DNA of 64,000 nt, taken from positions 54,432,282 to 54,496,281 of the forward strand of contig CM055098.1 of the NCBI GenBank assembly GCA_029204225.1, written 5' to 3'. The position numbers and the translations under genes were made by a program. Numbering within the stretch: the stretch's first letter is position 1; each line of letters opens with the position of its first letter. This DNA is from Diphasiastrum complanatum (taxonomy: Eukaryota > Streptophyta > Lycopodiopsida > Lycopodiales > Lycopodiaceae). The notes beneath the pieces were generated by a model. The model did not search any database. It was not told the DNA's origin and saw only the letters and a list, made by a program, of their open reading frames with translations. Positions 53,598 through 64,000 of the stretch are shown piece by piece.

Positions 53598-54290
53598 TGT
53601 AGGGTGCATGAAGTCGATGGTGAGCAACCCTCCGCCTCTCAAAAGGGTTAGAACACAAGGATAGGAACCTAACTTAGTTTAGTTGCTAATTTAGATGCTT
53701 TTCTACACCAAAAGTAACTCTAATCCACACTAACTCTAGCCCCACCCAACACTAACAACCAAGATAGAGGTGAATGGAGGTGAAAGAGAGAGAGAGAGGT
53801 GAGGGAGCTTAGTTCATGTGCTCAACATTTCATACTGATGGAAAAGCTTTAAGAATAATAAACCAATTATAATGCAAAATGGAAAACAAGTAGAAACATA
53901 CACAAAATCAAAAGCATGAACACATTAGCACACGAGAAAGCTTGGCTCTCCAAATTGGTAAAGTTTCCTCCTCTCTATTAGCATGAAAAATGGTGTACAA
54001 GAGGTGCATTTCTATCTTTGGGAAGGCCCTTGTCCCTTGCTTCCTATTGGCTACTTGCAAGAAGGTAGGACTGAAATCCTAACCCTTCAAAAGAAACACA
54101 ATCTAATTTATGGTGCACAAAGAAGCACACCCCATCTACCACCACTTTGACTTTTGACTGATTATAAAACTTAGCAAACTTAAGTTAACTTAAACTTTGG
54201 CCTTTTAAAATTATTTTAATTACATGGCCAAAGTCTAGTTTATTCAGTAAAATTTATTTACAAGTGCTCATTGGGCAATGGGCTTATACA
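53598..54290 (-). repeat. Putative 5' LTR of the gypsy element
   Basis: Plus strand TGTAGGGTGC ... GCTTATACA, about 693 bp, i.e. TG...CA on the minus strand. The right end is chosen by the TATACA motif only. Confidence 0.5.
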
Positions 54291-54649
54291 CGCAGGAAGC
54301 CACGGCCCTCACAACTTATTTCTACTACCTATATAGACGGAATACCCACAACATACGTTGCAGAAAGCCAGGGAAAATGCCATCAGAGAAGATGGTGATG
54401 GCTCAAATGATGATTCAATCCATAACTATCCAAGACTCCATTATTCGACTCCCTCGGTAGCATCGACCTCCAACGCTTCTAGCATTTCACGCTGATGAAT
54501 CAGATTACGAAACTCCACAAATAACAGATGGAACAATTGACAGTCCTGTTTGATAAAAAAATTGAAGGCTTTTCAAAGTAATGTAGCATCATCTTTTAAT
54601 GCATTTGATCAGAATCAACTACAGTACCCACGATGAGAGAATGTATGGT
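54291..54649. other. Spacer
   Basis: No feature seen. Confidence 0.35.
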
Positions 54650-54920
54650 GTCCAGTTTGTACACAAAACCATACAGCCTATGAGTGTTCAGCTTTGAAAC
54701 AGAATCTTTGGTAGCTCGTCATAATGTTGCTTTCCCTTGTGCACCACTATCTGGAAATCAAACTCCAACAACCGAAGCAACCACCACGTGATCCTTCCGT
54801 GTTGCAAGTTTTATTCACTAGATATAGTAAGGGTTGATGGTTCGTATAGAATGCAAAATGTGTGGCCATCAGATAATGTTGAAATGGTACTTGGTAGCCA
54901 ATCAGTGAACCTTAATTGAC
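54650..54920 (-). pseudogene. Ty3/gypsy RNase H fragment
   Basis: Minus strand. HFAFYTNHQPLLYLVNKTC is followed after a one-base frame change by GRITWWLLRLLEFDFQIVVH and KGKQH. This is the gypsy RNase H end (TDHxALxYL...GRxxRWxLxLxEFDFxIxxxxGxxN). The catalytic Asp of TDH is Asn. The family is the same as the 46-49.8 kb block, because the DNA to its right (54920-55090) matches 46870-47040. Confidence 0.8.
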
Positions 54921-56506
54921 ATTTATCAACACTTCCCATATTCATGAATATCTCACAGCTCATTATCCCCAAAACTCCTCTAGTTCCAGATTATTCAAAA
55001 CAATCACTAGAGATTTCCTCTATTCCCACTAGATAGTTCCACCATTGCACACATACTGGATTCCACAAACGAAATCTATGCAACTGGTTGATCCCATAGA
55101 TCTATCTATAACTCTAAAATCCAATCTTAATTTTACAAATGGATCTTTAGGCAATGCCTTGGTGAGTATTGTACCTTCACCAGTCCATGTACACCCAAAA
55201 AATCCTAGAAGATTTCGGGATGCTGAATTGCAAAGGAGCGAATACTAACCGGAGATTGACTCAAAAGAATATATTGTTAGCATGAATTTGTTTTCTTGCA
55301 TCAACCCACGGATCTCAATTCACACTAAGATCAATTTGACTATATCTAGCAAGGAACAGGTTTCAACAAAAACCCATCTTGCAATAGAATTACCAAGTTC
55401 TGACACAAATCAATTAGACTTGTTATCAACCACTTATCTACCACAAGAGTAATTTTCTAAATCCCCCCCCCCCGCCCCCCTTAAATTTTCAACCCAGATA
55501 TCTACTATAATCCATAAAGGATTTCTATAATATCTACATATCCTATCATTTATAAAACAGGTCCATCATCAATATAACATATTCCTCCTTGAATCTTTGA
55601 CCAATGTTTCTCCTTGATAATTCTCTTTTCTTCCTACTTCTCCCCCTTTTTAACAAGAAATGCCACGAATCTCCAAGGGGTGCAAATCATTTGAGATTTG
55701 CCCAGGAGAAGAGTCTAAGAAGAGATCCGAGAAAATCTTGATAGCCAAAAGAAGTGTTGCATCATTGTAAGCAAATATCAATGATGTCCCAACACAGTGA
55801 CTAAACCAAAGATCTTCTTGGTTACCAAGCATGAGAATTAACTCGTAAATCAGAAAAGGATTTCCTGAATATTCAAGTAGATAAAACAATTTTAGAAAAC
55901 AGATTCATTAACAATTTATGTGATATCGTTAGGTTAACGGGTAGTCAAAATTACTTCCAATAAATCACAAAAAATCGAGTTAATTATTGTGTTAAGAAAT
56001 TCACCAACATATTCTTTATAAAGAAATAGCTTACCGGGTTTTCGATTTTGTAAATTTGAGATATCCAAAAGGGGTCATGACCAATATCACAAATTTCCAA
56101 CAAAACACTTGTTTTATATGACCGATAGTATTTGGCATCACTAAGACTTACTGCCATACCATGGTCAACTGATCCAGTTAGTTTCAGATCTTCATTTTGG
56201 AATTGCTTGCGTTCCATACCACAGGTTCTTCCTCCATGAAGGCCCTCCACTTCCTGATCAAAGTGTCAGAAAAATAATAGAAGTATATGAAGTTCTCGGG
56301 AATTTATAAAAAATTCCAACTTCGATTGAATGAAACATTCTTTCGCCCCTTTTCACAATCTTTATGGTCATCGTAAGGTTCATGGTGACAGATTCAGAAA
56401 TGGGGAAGAATGAACCGGCTTTTCCTTGTTCTTAACAACAAATAGTGTTGGTACGCCCACGGCTTCAAGCACATCAAGAAACAACTTTTTCGTTCCATTG
56501 TTGACA
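54921..56506. other. Gypsy-derived sequence and probable LTR of Copia E
   Basis: 54925-55090 is a diverged copy of 46870-47040. The 3' part up to the primer-binding site must include the 5' LTR of Copia E, which ends TTGTTGACA at 56506. The LTR start is not identified. Confidence 0.4.
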
Positions 56507-56518
56507 TGGTATCAGAGC
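56507..56518 (+). promoter_or_regulatory. Primer-binding site of Copia E
   Basis: Perfect TGGTATCAGAGC after GTTGACA. Confidence 0.85.
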
Positions 56519-56698
56519 TACGATAGTCATGCGTGCCTGATTAGTGGATACAGCTTGTCACAGGCTCCGCAACGAAGTGAGAAAGTTCTTTACACGAGGT
56601 GAAAGCTTGGAGAGACAAAAACGGCTGGAAGAAATCCTTCTTGATGTATTTTGCAAGTTTGGAGCTCAGAATCATCAGTGGGGAACGAACACACAATC

Positions 56699-56895
56699 GG
56701 AGAGGCATCAGAAAGGCCAGGGTAGCATCAAACAAGTTGAAAACCTATTGAATGGGGAGATTTTTACAGTACTTCCTAGTTGTTGTGAAAAGCACAGTCC
56801 CGGAGGCATCCAAAAGGCCAGGGCAGCATCAGACAGATTGAAAATCTGTTGAGTGGGGGAGATTCTTACAATACTTCCTAGTTGTTGTGGAAAGT
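56699..56895 (+). repeat. Tandem duplication in the Copia E leader
   Basis: Two copies of about 95-104 bases sharing AAAGGCCAGGG, AGCATCA, GATTGAAAA-type and ACTTCCTAGTTGTTGTG blocks. Confidence 0.85.
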
Positions 56896-57152
56896 GCTAT
56901 TTGTGTGAGAGGTTTGCCAAGAAATCTCTCATTTGTCTGTTTGGAGTATCACAAATCACACTAGAGAGTATCTAGTACTGTCATTCAGAGTTAGGAAGCT
57001 TCATACTTTTCACATTTCTGATATTTGTCTGTTTGAACGATCACTCGTTTCGAAATCTAAGCAAAGAGGAGGCGGAGTAGCCACTGCGCCGAAATAGGAA
57101 ATCTAGAATATTCCCTCTAAAAGTTCCTATATTCTCTCTCTTTTATATTCGT

Positions 57153-57391
57153 ACCAATATCGGATCCAAGCGCGCTAGCTGAAGAGAAACCCGAGCAGTC
57201 GTACATCCGTGCTCCAGTCCGATATTGTCCGTACGATATTGGATCCAAGCGCACGAGCTAAAGATAATTCCGAGCAGTTGTACATCCGCGTTCCAGTCCG
57301 ATATCGCATGCTCCAATATCAGATCCACACGCACAAGTTAAAGAGGATCCTAAGCAGTCGTACTTTTACATTCCATTCTGATATCAAGTGT
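57153..57391 (+). repeat. Three ~80-bp tandem repeats with complementary arms
   Basis: Units start at 57153, 57233 and 57312. Each opens with a CAATATCGGA-type arm and closes with a TCCGATATTG-type arm. See findings for the covariation. Confidence 0.85.
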
Positions 57392-57498
57392 ATAATCAAA
57401 AGAAAATTATTATACAGTTCTGTGGCGTGATAAAATTTATAGACTAAGTTGTGTGCTCAGACTTAGCCATTTTTGTGATCCGACTTGTCTATCTAGTA

Positions 57499-58500
57499 AT
57501 GGCAACTCTAAGCGAGAGTGTCCTCAATGAGTCAAGCAAATTGGAAGGAGCCAGAACTATGTAGTTTGGAAATTCAAACTGAAGAACATTTTGATGGAAA
57601 AGGAGCTATGGGAGATCGTGACAAGTGAAGAGACAAGGCCATTAATTGAAGAAGATCAACGGGCATTTGACGGGAGAAAATGGAAAACACAGAACATCAT
57701 CAACTTATCAGTTAGAGATGCAACTATTCCCCACATTTCGGATTCAAAAGGACCAAAAGAAGCATGGGATACGTTGAAGGCATTGTTTGAGACCACAAAC
57801 ACATCTCGAGTGCTATTCCTGAAGACGAATCTGCACACATTGCGGATGGATGATGGTGCAACTATTGTTGATCACCTAATGAAGATCAAAGAGATTTGTG
57901 ACCAATTAGCAGCAGTTGGAGAGCGAGTACAGGATCATGAGATCGTGCAGTTGACATTGAATAGTTTGAATGAGTCATATCAGATGTTTGTGACAAGTAT
58001 AGCCACACGAGAAAATCTTCCAACCTATGAAGAGTTAGGTGGATTGCTTTTGCAGGAAGAACAACGTCAAGAGAACTTGAGTCATCTCAATAGGGGATTT
58101 GATCAAGCTCTTGCAATCAGGGGACGTGGTCGTAGATTTGGTCGTGGAAGACACCAATCAAGAGGTGGAAACTCAAATCGTGGATCATTCCAACAATTTC
58201 AAGAACAATCCAATGATGGCCCAAATTGAGGCAATTGAAATCAAGACCAAGGCTATTCCATGCAAAATAAACCTGAAAATTGTAGGTATTGCAACAAACC
58301 TGGCCACTAGGAGCGTGAATGCTTCAAGAAACAAAAGGAGATGGAACAAAGAAAAGACAAAGGGCAAGTGGAAAATTATACTGATCAACATCAATTTGAT
58401 GATTATTATTATGAAAACAATTATACTGATCAACATCAATACGATGATGATCAATATGAAGATGATATAGGTGAGAGCTCAAAATTGTTCATTACAGCAT
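57499..58500 (+). pseudogene. Copia E gag
   Basis: ATG 57499 opens MATLSESVLNESSKLEG. A one-base frameshift near 57550 then leads into YVVWKFKLKNILMEKELW. The UBN2-type core (AWDTLKALFETTNTSRVLFL), VQLTLNSLNESYQMFVTSI and an Arg/Gly-rich RNA-binding tail (RGRGRRFGRGRHQSRGG) follow. The zinc knuckle CRYCNKPGH-ERECFKK contains a stop, and two more stops lie just before it (58227 and 58236). Two of the three are TGA, likely from CGA. It encoded the particle protein, now dead. Confidence 0.85.
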
Positions 58501-59636
58501 TAATGACAAGTGATGAAACCAGAGATACCTGGTACATTGATAGTGGTACATCCAAGCACATGACTTCAAGGAAAGAGTGGTTTTCAGAACTCAAGGAAAC
58601 TCACAATGGTGATGAAGTTGGACAAGCCGATGGCAAATTGCTATCTGTTAAAGGAGTTGGAGTGGTACCAATGAAGTTAGCCAGCAAGAAGATAAAGCGG
58701 ATAAGCAACGTGCAATATGTACCTGGCTTAGCTAACAATCTATTATCTGTTGGGACGATGCTGATCAACAACTCAAGGTTGAGTTTGACAGCGACAAATG
58801 TCTTGTCAAAGACATCAAGAATCATTACAAAGTGATTGCTACAGGAGCTAGAGTCAACGGGAATCGACTCTACAAATTGAATGCAAGATCTTTCGCTCAA
58901 GCTATGGTAAGCACAGTTGATAGTCGAAGTGATCTTTGGCATCAACGATTCGATCATATTAGTGCTCAAAGTTTACAGATTCTCAAAAGAGGTAATCTAG
59001 TTATAGGATTGCCTGATATTTCTTTTGAAGGAAAAATTTGTGAAGGTTGTATTTTGGGAAAACAACACAGAGAGAGGTTTCCCAAAAGTGGAGCAAGGAG
59101 AGCCAGTGGCATCCTATATATTGTCCACAGTGATCTATGTGGACCTATGCAAACTAGATCTCTTAGTGGCTACTATTACTTTATCACCTTCATTGATGAT
59201 TATAGCAGATGCATTTGGATTTATTTCATAAGCAAGAAATCATATGCTTTTGCTAAGTTCAAGGAATTCAAGGCATTAGTTGAAAAGCAAACAAGATGTT
59301 GCATCAAAACTTTGAGATCTGATGGAGGTGGTGAGTATTTTTCGACAGAATTTACTGATTTTTGCAAAGATCAAGGGATCAAGAGGCAGACTACAACACC
59401 TTACTCACCACAGCAAAATGGAGTTGCAGAATGAAAGAACAGATCTATTGCTGAGATGGCCAAGACGATGCTCAAAAGCAAGGGTCTGCCAAACACCTTT
59501 TGGACAGAAGCTTGTAGCATAGCTACGCACATCCCGGATCGGTGTCCTACAAAATCTGTGGAAGGTAAGACGCCTCATGAAGCTGTTACTGGAGAGAAAC
59601 CTAATATTTCTCATTTTGAGAGTAGGTTGTGATGCT
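58501..59636 (+). pseudogene. Copia E protease and integrase
   Basis: WYIDSGTSKHMTSRKEWF is the protease site, with D-S-G intact. [16 protein letters not shown] follows, then a frame change near 58770. [10 protein letters not shown] (pre-integrase), HSDLCGPM and [21 protein letters not shown] and [10 protein letters not shown] give a complete integrase D,D,E set. A TGA at 59432 replaces the expected Arg of AERKNRS. The frame goes on to SHFES before the family C LTR cuts it at 59636. Confidence 0.87.
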
Positions 59637-60291
59637 TGTGAGAGATTTCAACTAGTTTAGTCTAGTTTATTCATATTTTGGTTAATTGTCAATAAGAGGC
59701 CAAAACTCATTTTAGACTTAGAGACAAACTTTTTGAAGTTATATTAGTTTAAAATACATTCAATAAACACTTTTGGAAAGTGTGGGAAAGTTGGTAGTCG
59801 AGTTTGAGAGAGATTCAAATTTGAACTTTGGGTACATTGAATCTAGACCTAGAAATAGTAGGGTTTACATTTTGGAGGGAAAGCCAAGTGGCCAAATAGG
59901 GTTTGAAAACTCTATAAAAGGATGTAACTCGTGGAGAGACACATCTTCTCTCTTCTATCTGTCATTTCATCATTATACATGGTTCTCTTTGGGTTCTACT
60001 ACTCATTGGTGCACTATCTTGGTGTTATCTTGCAATCTTGTGTGTAGAATGATCATTTATTGTTATTTTCGGTTCCACACGTGTGAAATACAGTAGGATA
60101 CTATAATTGTACGGACAGAAAACATATTTTATGTTTTGGTTCATGTTTGATCAATATCTCTTAGAGTTTGCATCTCATTTTGTATGTAGATGCTGATTTT
60201 TCTACATTGGCAGGATTGTTGGTTTGCTCTTTATTGTAACCAAAGATTTGGGGACATGGATTGGATCTTGAATGATCTGAAATCCTTCACA
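59637..60291 (+). repeat. 5' LTR of Copia C copy 2
   Basis: TGTGAGAGATTTCAACTAG ... CCTTCACA, 655 bp, matching 32566-33213 in reverse. TTCCACACGTGTGAA lies at 60073-60087. It lacks the long GA repeat of the nested copy. Confidence 0.9.
59912..59920 (+). promoter_or_regulatory. TATA box of the family C LTR
   Basis: CTATAAAAG, conserved in all three family C LTRs, with a short CT-rich stretch about 30 bases downstream. Confidence 0.7.
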
Positions 60292-60303
60292 TGGTATCAA
60301 AGC
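60292..60303 (+). promoter_or_regulatory. Primer-binding site of Copia C copy 2
   Basis: TGGTATCAAAGC next to the LTR end, one base from canonical. Confidence 0.8.
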
Positions 60304-60917
60304 TCTTGTGTTTCAGGTTATGAAAGGATCAGCCATCTTTAGCAAGGATTTGGAGGAGTTACCAATGCTAGAACATGCTAGATTGATCTCTACTCAAAAA
60401 TCAGCATTTTTGCATGTGTAGAATTGATCTTTTGTAGGTCAAAACTCAATATAGGGTTATATACTTGATCAATTCCAATTTCACACTTGGCTTGCTGGAT
60501 GTAGATGATTTTTGGTGCATTAGGAAGGTCTCATTTGATTTTACAAGAAGATATATCAAGTTTCTAGGAATTGCATGTAGAATTTGAGATATTCAATTTT
60601 TTGTGATTTTGTCAAAACCCTAATTTTGATTGGATCTCTAGTTTGTGAGGGTAATGAACTTCATTTGAGTGTGTGTTTCAATCTTATGAAGTGGCAAGAA
60701 TCATTAGATTTAGGATAGATCATATGTTGATCAATATCTCACTATTCTATGTGTTGATTTTCTAGTTAGAAGTGCTATAAGAGATTTGAGAGGTTCCATA
60801 TCTTTGTGATATCTTCTTGAGTTTATTTGTTGACATTCAAGAGAGTGCTTTGTGCATTGGAACAGGTTGAAAACAAGAAGATCAGGTCACTTCAACCTGG
60901 CTAAAAGTGGAGGCTTT
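60304..60917 (+). other. Leader of Copia C copy 2
   Basis: Non-coding, AT-rich; contains no long frame before gag. Confidence 0.6.
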
Positions 60918-61454
60918 ATGTTGGAGAGCAATGATAGGCTTACCTCAATCAACTACTCTACTTGGAAGGTGAGAATGGAGTCCTTATTGGAGATAAATGA
61001 GTTGATGGAGATTGTTGCAGGTGTGGAGGAGAGAACTCAAGCACCTCAAGATCAAGTGAGGTATGACAAGAGAGCAAAGAAAGCTCTACACATGATTAAG
61101 ATGAATGTTACCAATGAACTTCTCAAGGAGGTTGGTAAGTGCACATCATCTTTGGAGGCTTGGGAAGCTTTGAAGAAGCTTTATGAATCCAAGTCTACAT
61201 CAAGAGTGCTTACTCTTAGGAGGCAAATCTTTCAAAGTTTGCAAAAGAAGGAAGAGAGTACTCATGCTTTTGTTTTGAGGGTTAAGGCATTCAATGATGA
61301 GTTAGCATGTATTGATGAAAGCATTAAGGAGATAGAGCTTGTTCAAGTTATACTTAATGGCTTGTTGGATGATCATGCTAATCTTGTTCAAAGTTTTTCT
61401 ATTCAAAAGGACTTTGCCAAGTATTGTGGATTTGCAAGAGATCTTGGTGAATGA
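60918..61454 (+). pseudogene. Copia C gag
   Basis: ATG 60918 starts MLESNDRLTSINYSTWKVRM, equivalent to the family A Gag start. ALHMIKMNVTNELLKEV, LYESKSTSRVLTLRRQIF and VQVILNGLLDDHANLVQSFS follow. Near 61410 the frame shifts: the expected LPSIVDLQEILVNEE lies in another frame and then meets a TAA. A stretch that would join Gag to its zinc knuckle is deleted. An upstream extension to 60852 lacks conservation, so the later ATG is preferred. Confidence 0.85.
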
Positions 61455-62110
61455 GGAGTAAAGGGAAAGATCAAGACGATACTTCCTCTTTTGGCAAAAA
61501 GAAAGATAAGTCTAAGTTGAAATGCTTTTATTGTGGAATCAAAGGGCATTTTGCAAATGAATGTTTGAAGAAGCAAAGAGATGAAGGTAGCAAGCAAATC
61601 AACTTTACTAATAATGACGAGGATCTAGGTGGTGGTGATTCTCTTTTGATGTGTTCTTCAAGTCTAATATCAAGTGAAGGTGACAAAGATTCATGGTGGA
61701 TTGATAGTGAAGCTAGTTCACACATGACTAGTCACAAGGAGTTCTTTACTTCTTTGGTCACTTATGATGGAGCCAAGAAAGCAATTCACATGGCCAATGG
61801 TGGTGAGTGTGTGATCGAAGGTATTGGTTCAATTCCTATTTGTCTCTCTACTAATAGGAAAGCAAGACTTGATGGTGTTCTTTACATTCCTTCACTTTCA
61901 AAGAATTTGTTAAGTGTTGGTCAAATGATAGAGAAAGGATACATGGTAAAGTTTGGTGGTGATGCTTGCTTCATTACAAAGGAAAAAATATTGGTTGCTA
62001 GGGGCAATAAACAAGGTAGACTTTTCAAGCTTGATGCTTTTGTTATGGTTAACAAAAAGGACGGAATGGGAAAAGGAGATTGGTCTCAACTTTCCAAAGT
62101 TTCCTTGTAG
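61451..62110 (+). pseudogene. Copia C zinc knuckle and protease
   Basis: A Lys-rich start leads into a complete zinc knuckle CFYCGIKGHFANEC. A linker with GGGDSLLMCSSS and the protease WWIDSEASSHMT follow. The catalytic D-S-G is D-S-E, which should kill the enzyme. LDGVLYIPSLSKNLLSVGQM and GNKQGRLFKLDAF complete the usual module. Where LWHKRLGH should follow, the frame reads GMGKGDWSQLS and stops at 62110. Confidence 0.85.
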
Positions 62111-62158
62111 CATCAATAAGATTGGTGGATCTTATACAAAAGGTTAAAAAGCTTCCTT

Positions 62159-62866
62159 ATGCTAGATCTAGGTCAAGATCCAATATGCTTCTTGGAGATG
62201 GTTCATCTTTGTGCTAACTTGGCTAGTCTTGAGGATAATGATGGTGTTTCAAAGGTTCTTCATGGCAAGTGCAAGCATGCAAAAGGTAAGGAAAGAGCTA
62301 ACTTCATCAATGGAGATGAAGGTTCTTCCTTGGAAAAGATTGTTGTTAATGACTTCTTTGATCATATGGAAAAAGATGTTGCTAGGTGCATTCATGAAGG
62401 AGATGGTTCTTCTACATTCTTTTGTTATGATTCCAAGAAAGTCATTTTTCCAGCAAGTGGAGTCACATGTCTTCATAAAGAGAGTAGATCAAATGGTTCT
62501 ATCAAGAGACTTGGTGAGGAAGATAGTCACAAGTCAAGAAGAAGAGAGGTATGTGAAGAGTTCAAAGTAGGATGTACTTTGAATGATGTCATTGTGAATG
62601 ATAGTGAGGAAGAATCATTATCATATGATATATTACCTAAAACATTGAATAGAAGTTCTTGTTTGAAGAAAGAGAGTACTTCAATCATCCTTATGTTGAA
62701 GGTACTAATCATTTTTTTCATGGCTTCTAATGTCTTTGAGATTTCTACTTCTTATGATGCAATCATTAGAGGGAGTCTTATGAAGGAAAGAGCAATGAAG
62801 ATTGGTTCTTGGGAAGATCCAAGGCATGGATCTCACATCTCTTCATTAACTCAAAGGATTCTATGA
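62159..62866 (+). CDS. Unrecognised 235-codon frame inside Copia C copy 2
   Basis: A single open frame on the element's coding strand, ending in a TGA at 62864-62866. The first residues follow an alternative start. The protein is hydrophilic and charged (HGKCKHAKGKERANFINGDE, EKDVARCIHEGDGSS) with one short hydrophobic stretch (SIILMLKVLIIFFMAS). I recognise no integrase, RT, envelope or transposase motif. It may be a captured host sequence, an element-specific extra frame, or a chance frame in non-coding filler. It replaces the place where integrase should be. Confidence 0.35.
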   Translation: MLDLGQDPICFLEMVHLCANLASLEDNDGVSKVLHGKCKHAKGKERANFINGDEGSSLEKIVVNDFFDHMEKDVARCIHEGDGSSTFFCYDSKKVIFPASGVTCLHKESRSNGSIKRLGEEDSHKSRRREVCEEFKVGCTLNDVIVNDSEEESLSYDILPKTLNRSSCLKKESTSIILMLKVLIIFFMASNVFEISTSYDAIIRGSLMKERAMKIGSWEDPRHGSHISSLTQRIL

Positions 62867-63617
62867 TTGTGAATTGATCACTCATGATTGAAGATGGCAA
62901 AAGGTTGGTTGGAGAAGACTTACATGGAACAAATCGAGAGGCAATTTCTTCAAGACAAGGGAGATCTCATTGGTGAGCTTATTGAAATTTGTTATGGACT
63001 CAAGAGGCTGGATCTATTAGGTTTGATACTCATCTTCACCTACTCTACTTCATGTTGGATGGAAAGTTTGGAATCTATCTTTTGATTTATGATGGTGACA
63101 TTGGGTGACATTGTTTTCACTAACCTTTGTGGAAATTCGAGATCGAGCATTGATGAGTTCTTGTTGGATATAGATCATATGTTTGAGAGGAGTATTTCCA
63201 GAGGTTCAGTCTGAAGATATTCATATCTTTGATATCTTTGATGATCAAGAGAAAGGTAAGCAAGGTGGAATCGACACACTTTGTTGTACTCACATATTTT
63301 GGAGAATTTTCTTGTGTAAATGATGCTATGCAAGTGATATTGGTTCCTCTTGGTTTTCATACTGAAAAGCAAGTAATGGATCTGGAAAACAAGTTTTGTT
63401 CAATGACTTTGATGATCAAGAGGTTGGTTCTCAAAGGGCTCAACAACACAAAAGGAAAGGTGACAATTTGGAGCTAGTCAAGAGCATCAAAGGAGAGGTA
63501 ATTGGCAAAGATGTTATGGGATCTGTTTTTGCGCTTTATCGAAGACTCAAGTAAGGTCAAAGGGAGCAGCAAGGAAGTGTTGTTCAAGTTTACTTTACTT
63601 GTTCTATCTCATGTTTG
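62867..63617 (+). other. Unrecognised interior of Copia C copy 2
   Basis: Several short plus-strand frames (for example 63229-63477, with VESTHFVVLTYFGEFSCVND) but no known motif. Not similar to the pol of the other Copia families here. Confidence 0.4.
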
Positions 63618-64000
63618 AGCTATTTCATGTGATGTGTGCAAATTGTCAAGATATGGACAAACTAGCTACATTGTCTTGCAATATCTTATTGTTAGAGTTG
63701 TACTAGCATTCTTGGCTGGTTTTGCTGATGGAAATGAAGCTATTGGAGGTTCATTATGTCACTCATTCATGGCCGAGTCATCAAGTGTTGATGATATCTT
63801 GTGGCAAGATGGAGATGGAGGCTCATTCATGGAGTTTTATGGTGGAGACATATCAAGAAAGGACAAAGTTGGAGGAGACAAGCAAGCAAATGGTCATCAC
63901 TCACATTTATTGTTTGGTTGCTGTAATTTTCCAGAGAGTTCAAAGTTTGAAACATGGAGGAATCATTTCATTCACATTCTATTTGGTTCTTCATGTTCTA
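63618..64000 (+). CDS. Unrecognised open frame running off the right edge
   Basis: On the plus strand a frame is open from about 63618 to the end of the window. It includes SSSVDDILWQDGDGGSFMEF, then YGGDISRKDKVGGD and KFETWRNHFIHILFGSS. Composition is protein-like with Asp/Gly-rich parts. No family is recognised, and no ATG lies near the beginning. Confidence 0.3.

Larger units (their letters stand above)
56507..59636 (+). mobile_element. Copia element E, 5' part, interrupted at 59636
   Basis: It comprises a primer-binding site, an unusually long repeat-rich leader, gag, protease and integrase. RT and RNase H are not seen; a family C LTR replaces the sequence at 59637. Confidence 0.85.
59637..64000 (+). 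mobile_element. Copia element C copy 2, 5' LTR to window edge
   Basis: LTR 59637-60291, primer-binding site, leader, gag, protease, then sequence unlike Copia pol up to the edge. Inserted in the integrase of Copia E; the 3' LTR and right target duplication lie outside. Confidence 0.85.

Noticed and set aside
54737-54919. 60-codon plus-strand frame
   Set aside because: It is antisense to the gypsy RNase H fragment.
62159-62866. Idea that the unknown frame is an envelope gene of a Copia/Sirevirus-type element
   Set aside because: There is no signal peptide or clear transmembrane pair, and it lies where integrase should be, not downstream of RNase H.

Overview
This is nuclear DNA of a land plant. 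Two spliced host genes of plant-specific families are present, both with short introns (80-770 bases). Almost everything else is LTR retrotransposon debris, with very long GA/CT and GT microsatellites. There is no bacterial, organellar or CRISPR signal. The lineage cannot be fixed from sequence alone; repeat load with short introns would suit many vascular plants. Host genes: (1) an intact six-exon minus-strand gene at 2284-4047 for a 319-residue cinnamoyl-CoA-reductase-like short-chain dehydrogenase; (2) an intact four-exon minus-strand gene at 39262-41054 for a 251-residue aluminium-induced/TSJT1-type protein with YGL and LRDR motifs. The second has a GC-AG first intron, tandem repeats in intron 1 and upstream, and a cluster of CACGTG boxes in its probable promoter. 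Layout: 1-1.7 kb, end of an unclassified LTR element; 2.3-5 kb, reductase gene and upstream region; 5-8.7 kb, non-coding DNA with a 0.9-kb near-identical duplication; 8.7-10.3 kb, Copia gag remnant (family F) interrupted by a family A LTR; about 12.5-17.2 kb, minus-strand Copia (H); 17.2-22.7 kb, plus-strand Copia (A), nearly complete but with both outer LTR ends cut; 22.7-25.0 kb, coiled-coil gene fragment, Copia pol fragment (I) and CACTA transposase fragment; 25.0-28.8 kb, decayed minus-strand LTR element; 29.3-35.7 kb, minus-strand Copia (D) with perfect 5-bp target duplication GGCAT, itself holding a 2.2-kb Copia deletion derivative (C) with its own duplication CAAAG; 36.3-37.7 kb, microsatellites and a LINE fragment; 39.3-42.8 kb, second host gene and promoter; 43.1-44.1 kb, a Mutator-like inverted-repeat element; 45.7-55 kb, minus-strand Ty3/gypsy remnants; 56.5-59.6 kb, Copia (E); 59.6-64 kb, the 5' half of another family C Copia, whose gag-protease part is followed by at least 1.9 kb that does not look like Copia pol. 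No autonomous element is intact: every pol region carries stops, frameshifts, deletions or substituted catalytic residues. The most unusual signals are three ~80-bp repeats in the leader of Copia E that keep complementary arms through a compensatory change, and the unexplained coding-like sequence inside the right-hand family C element.
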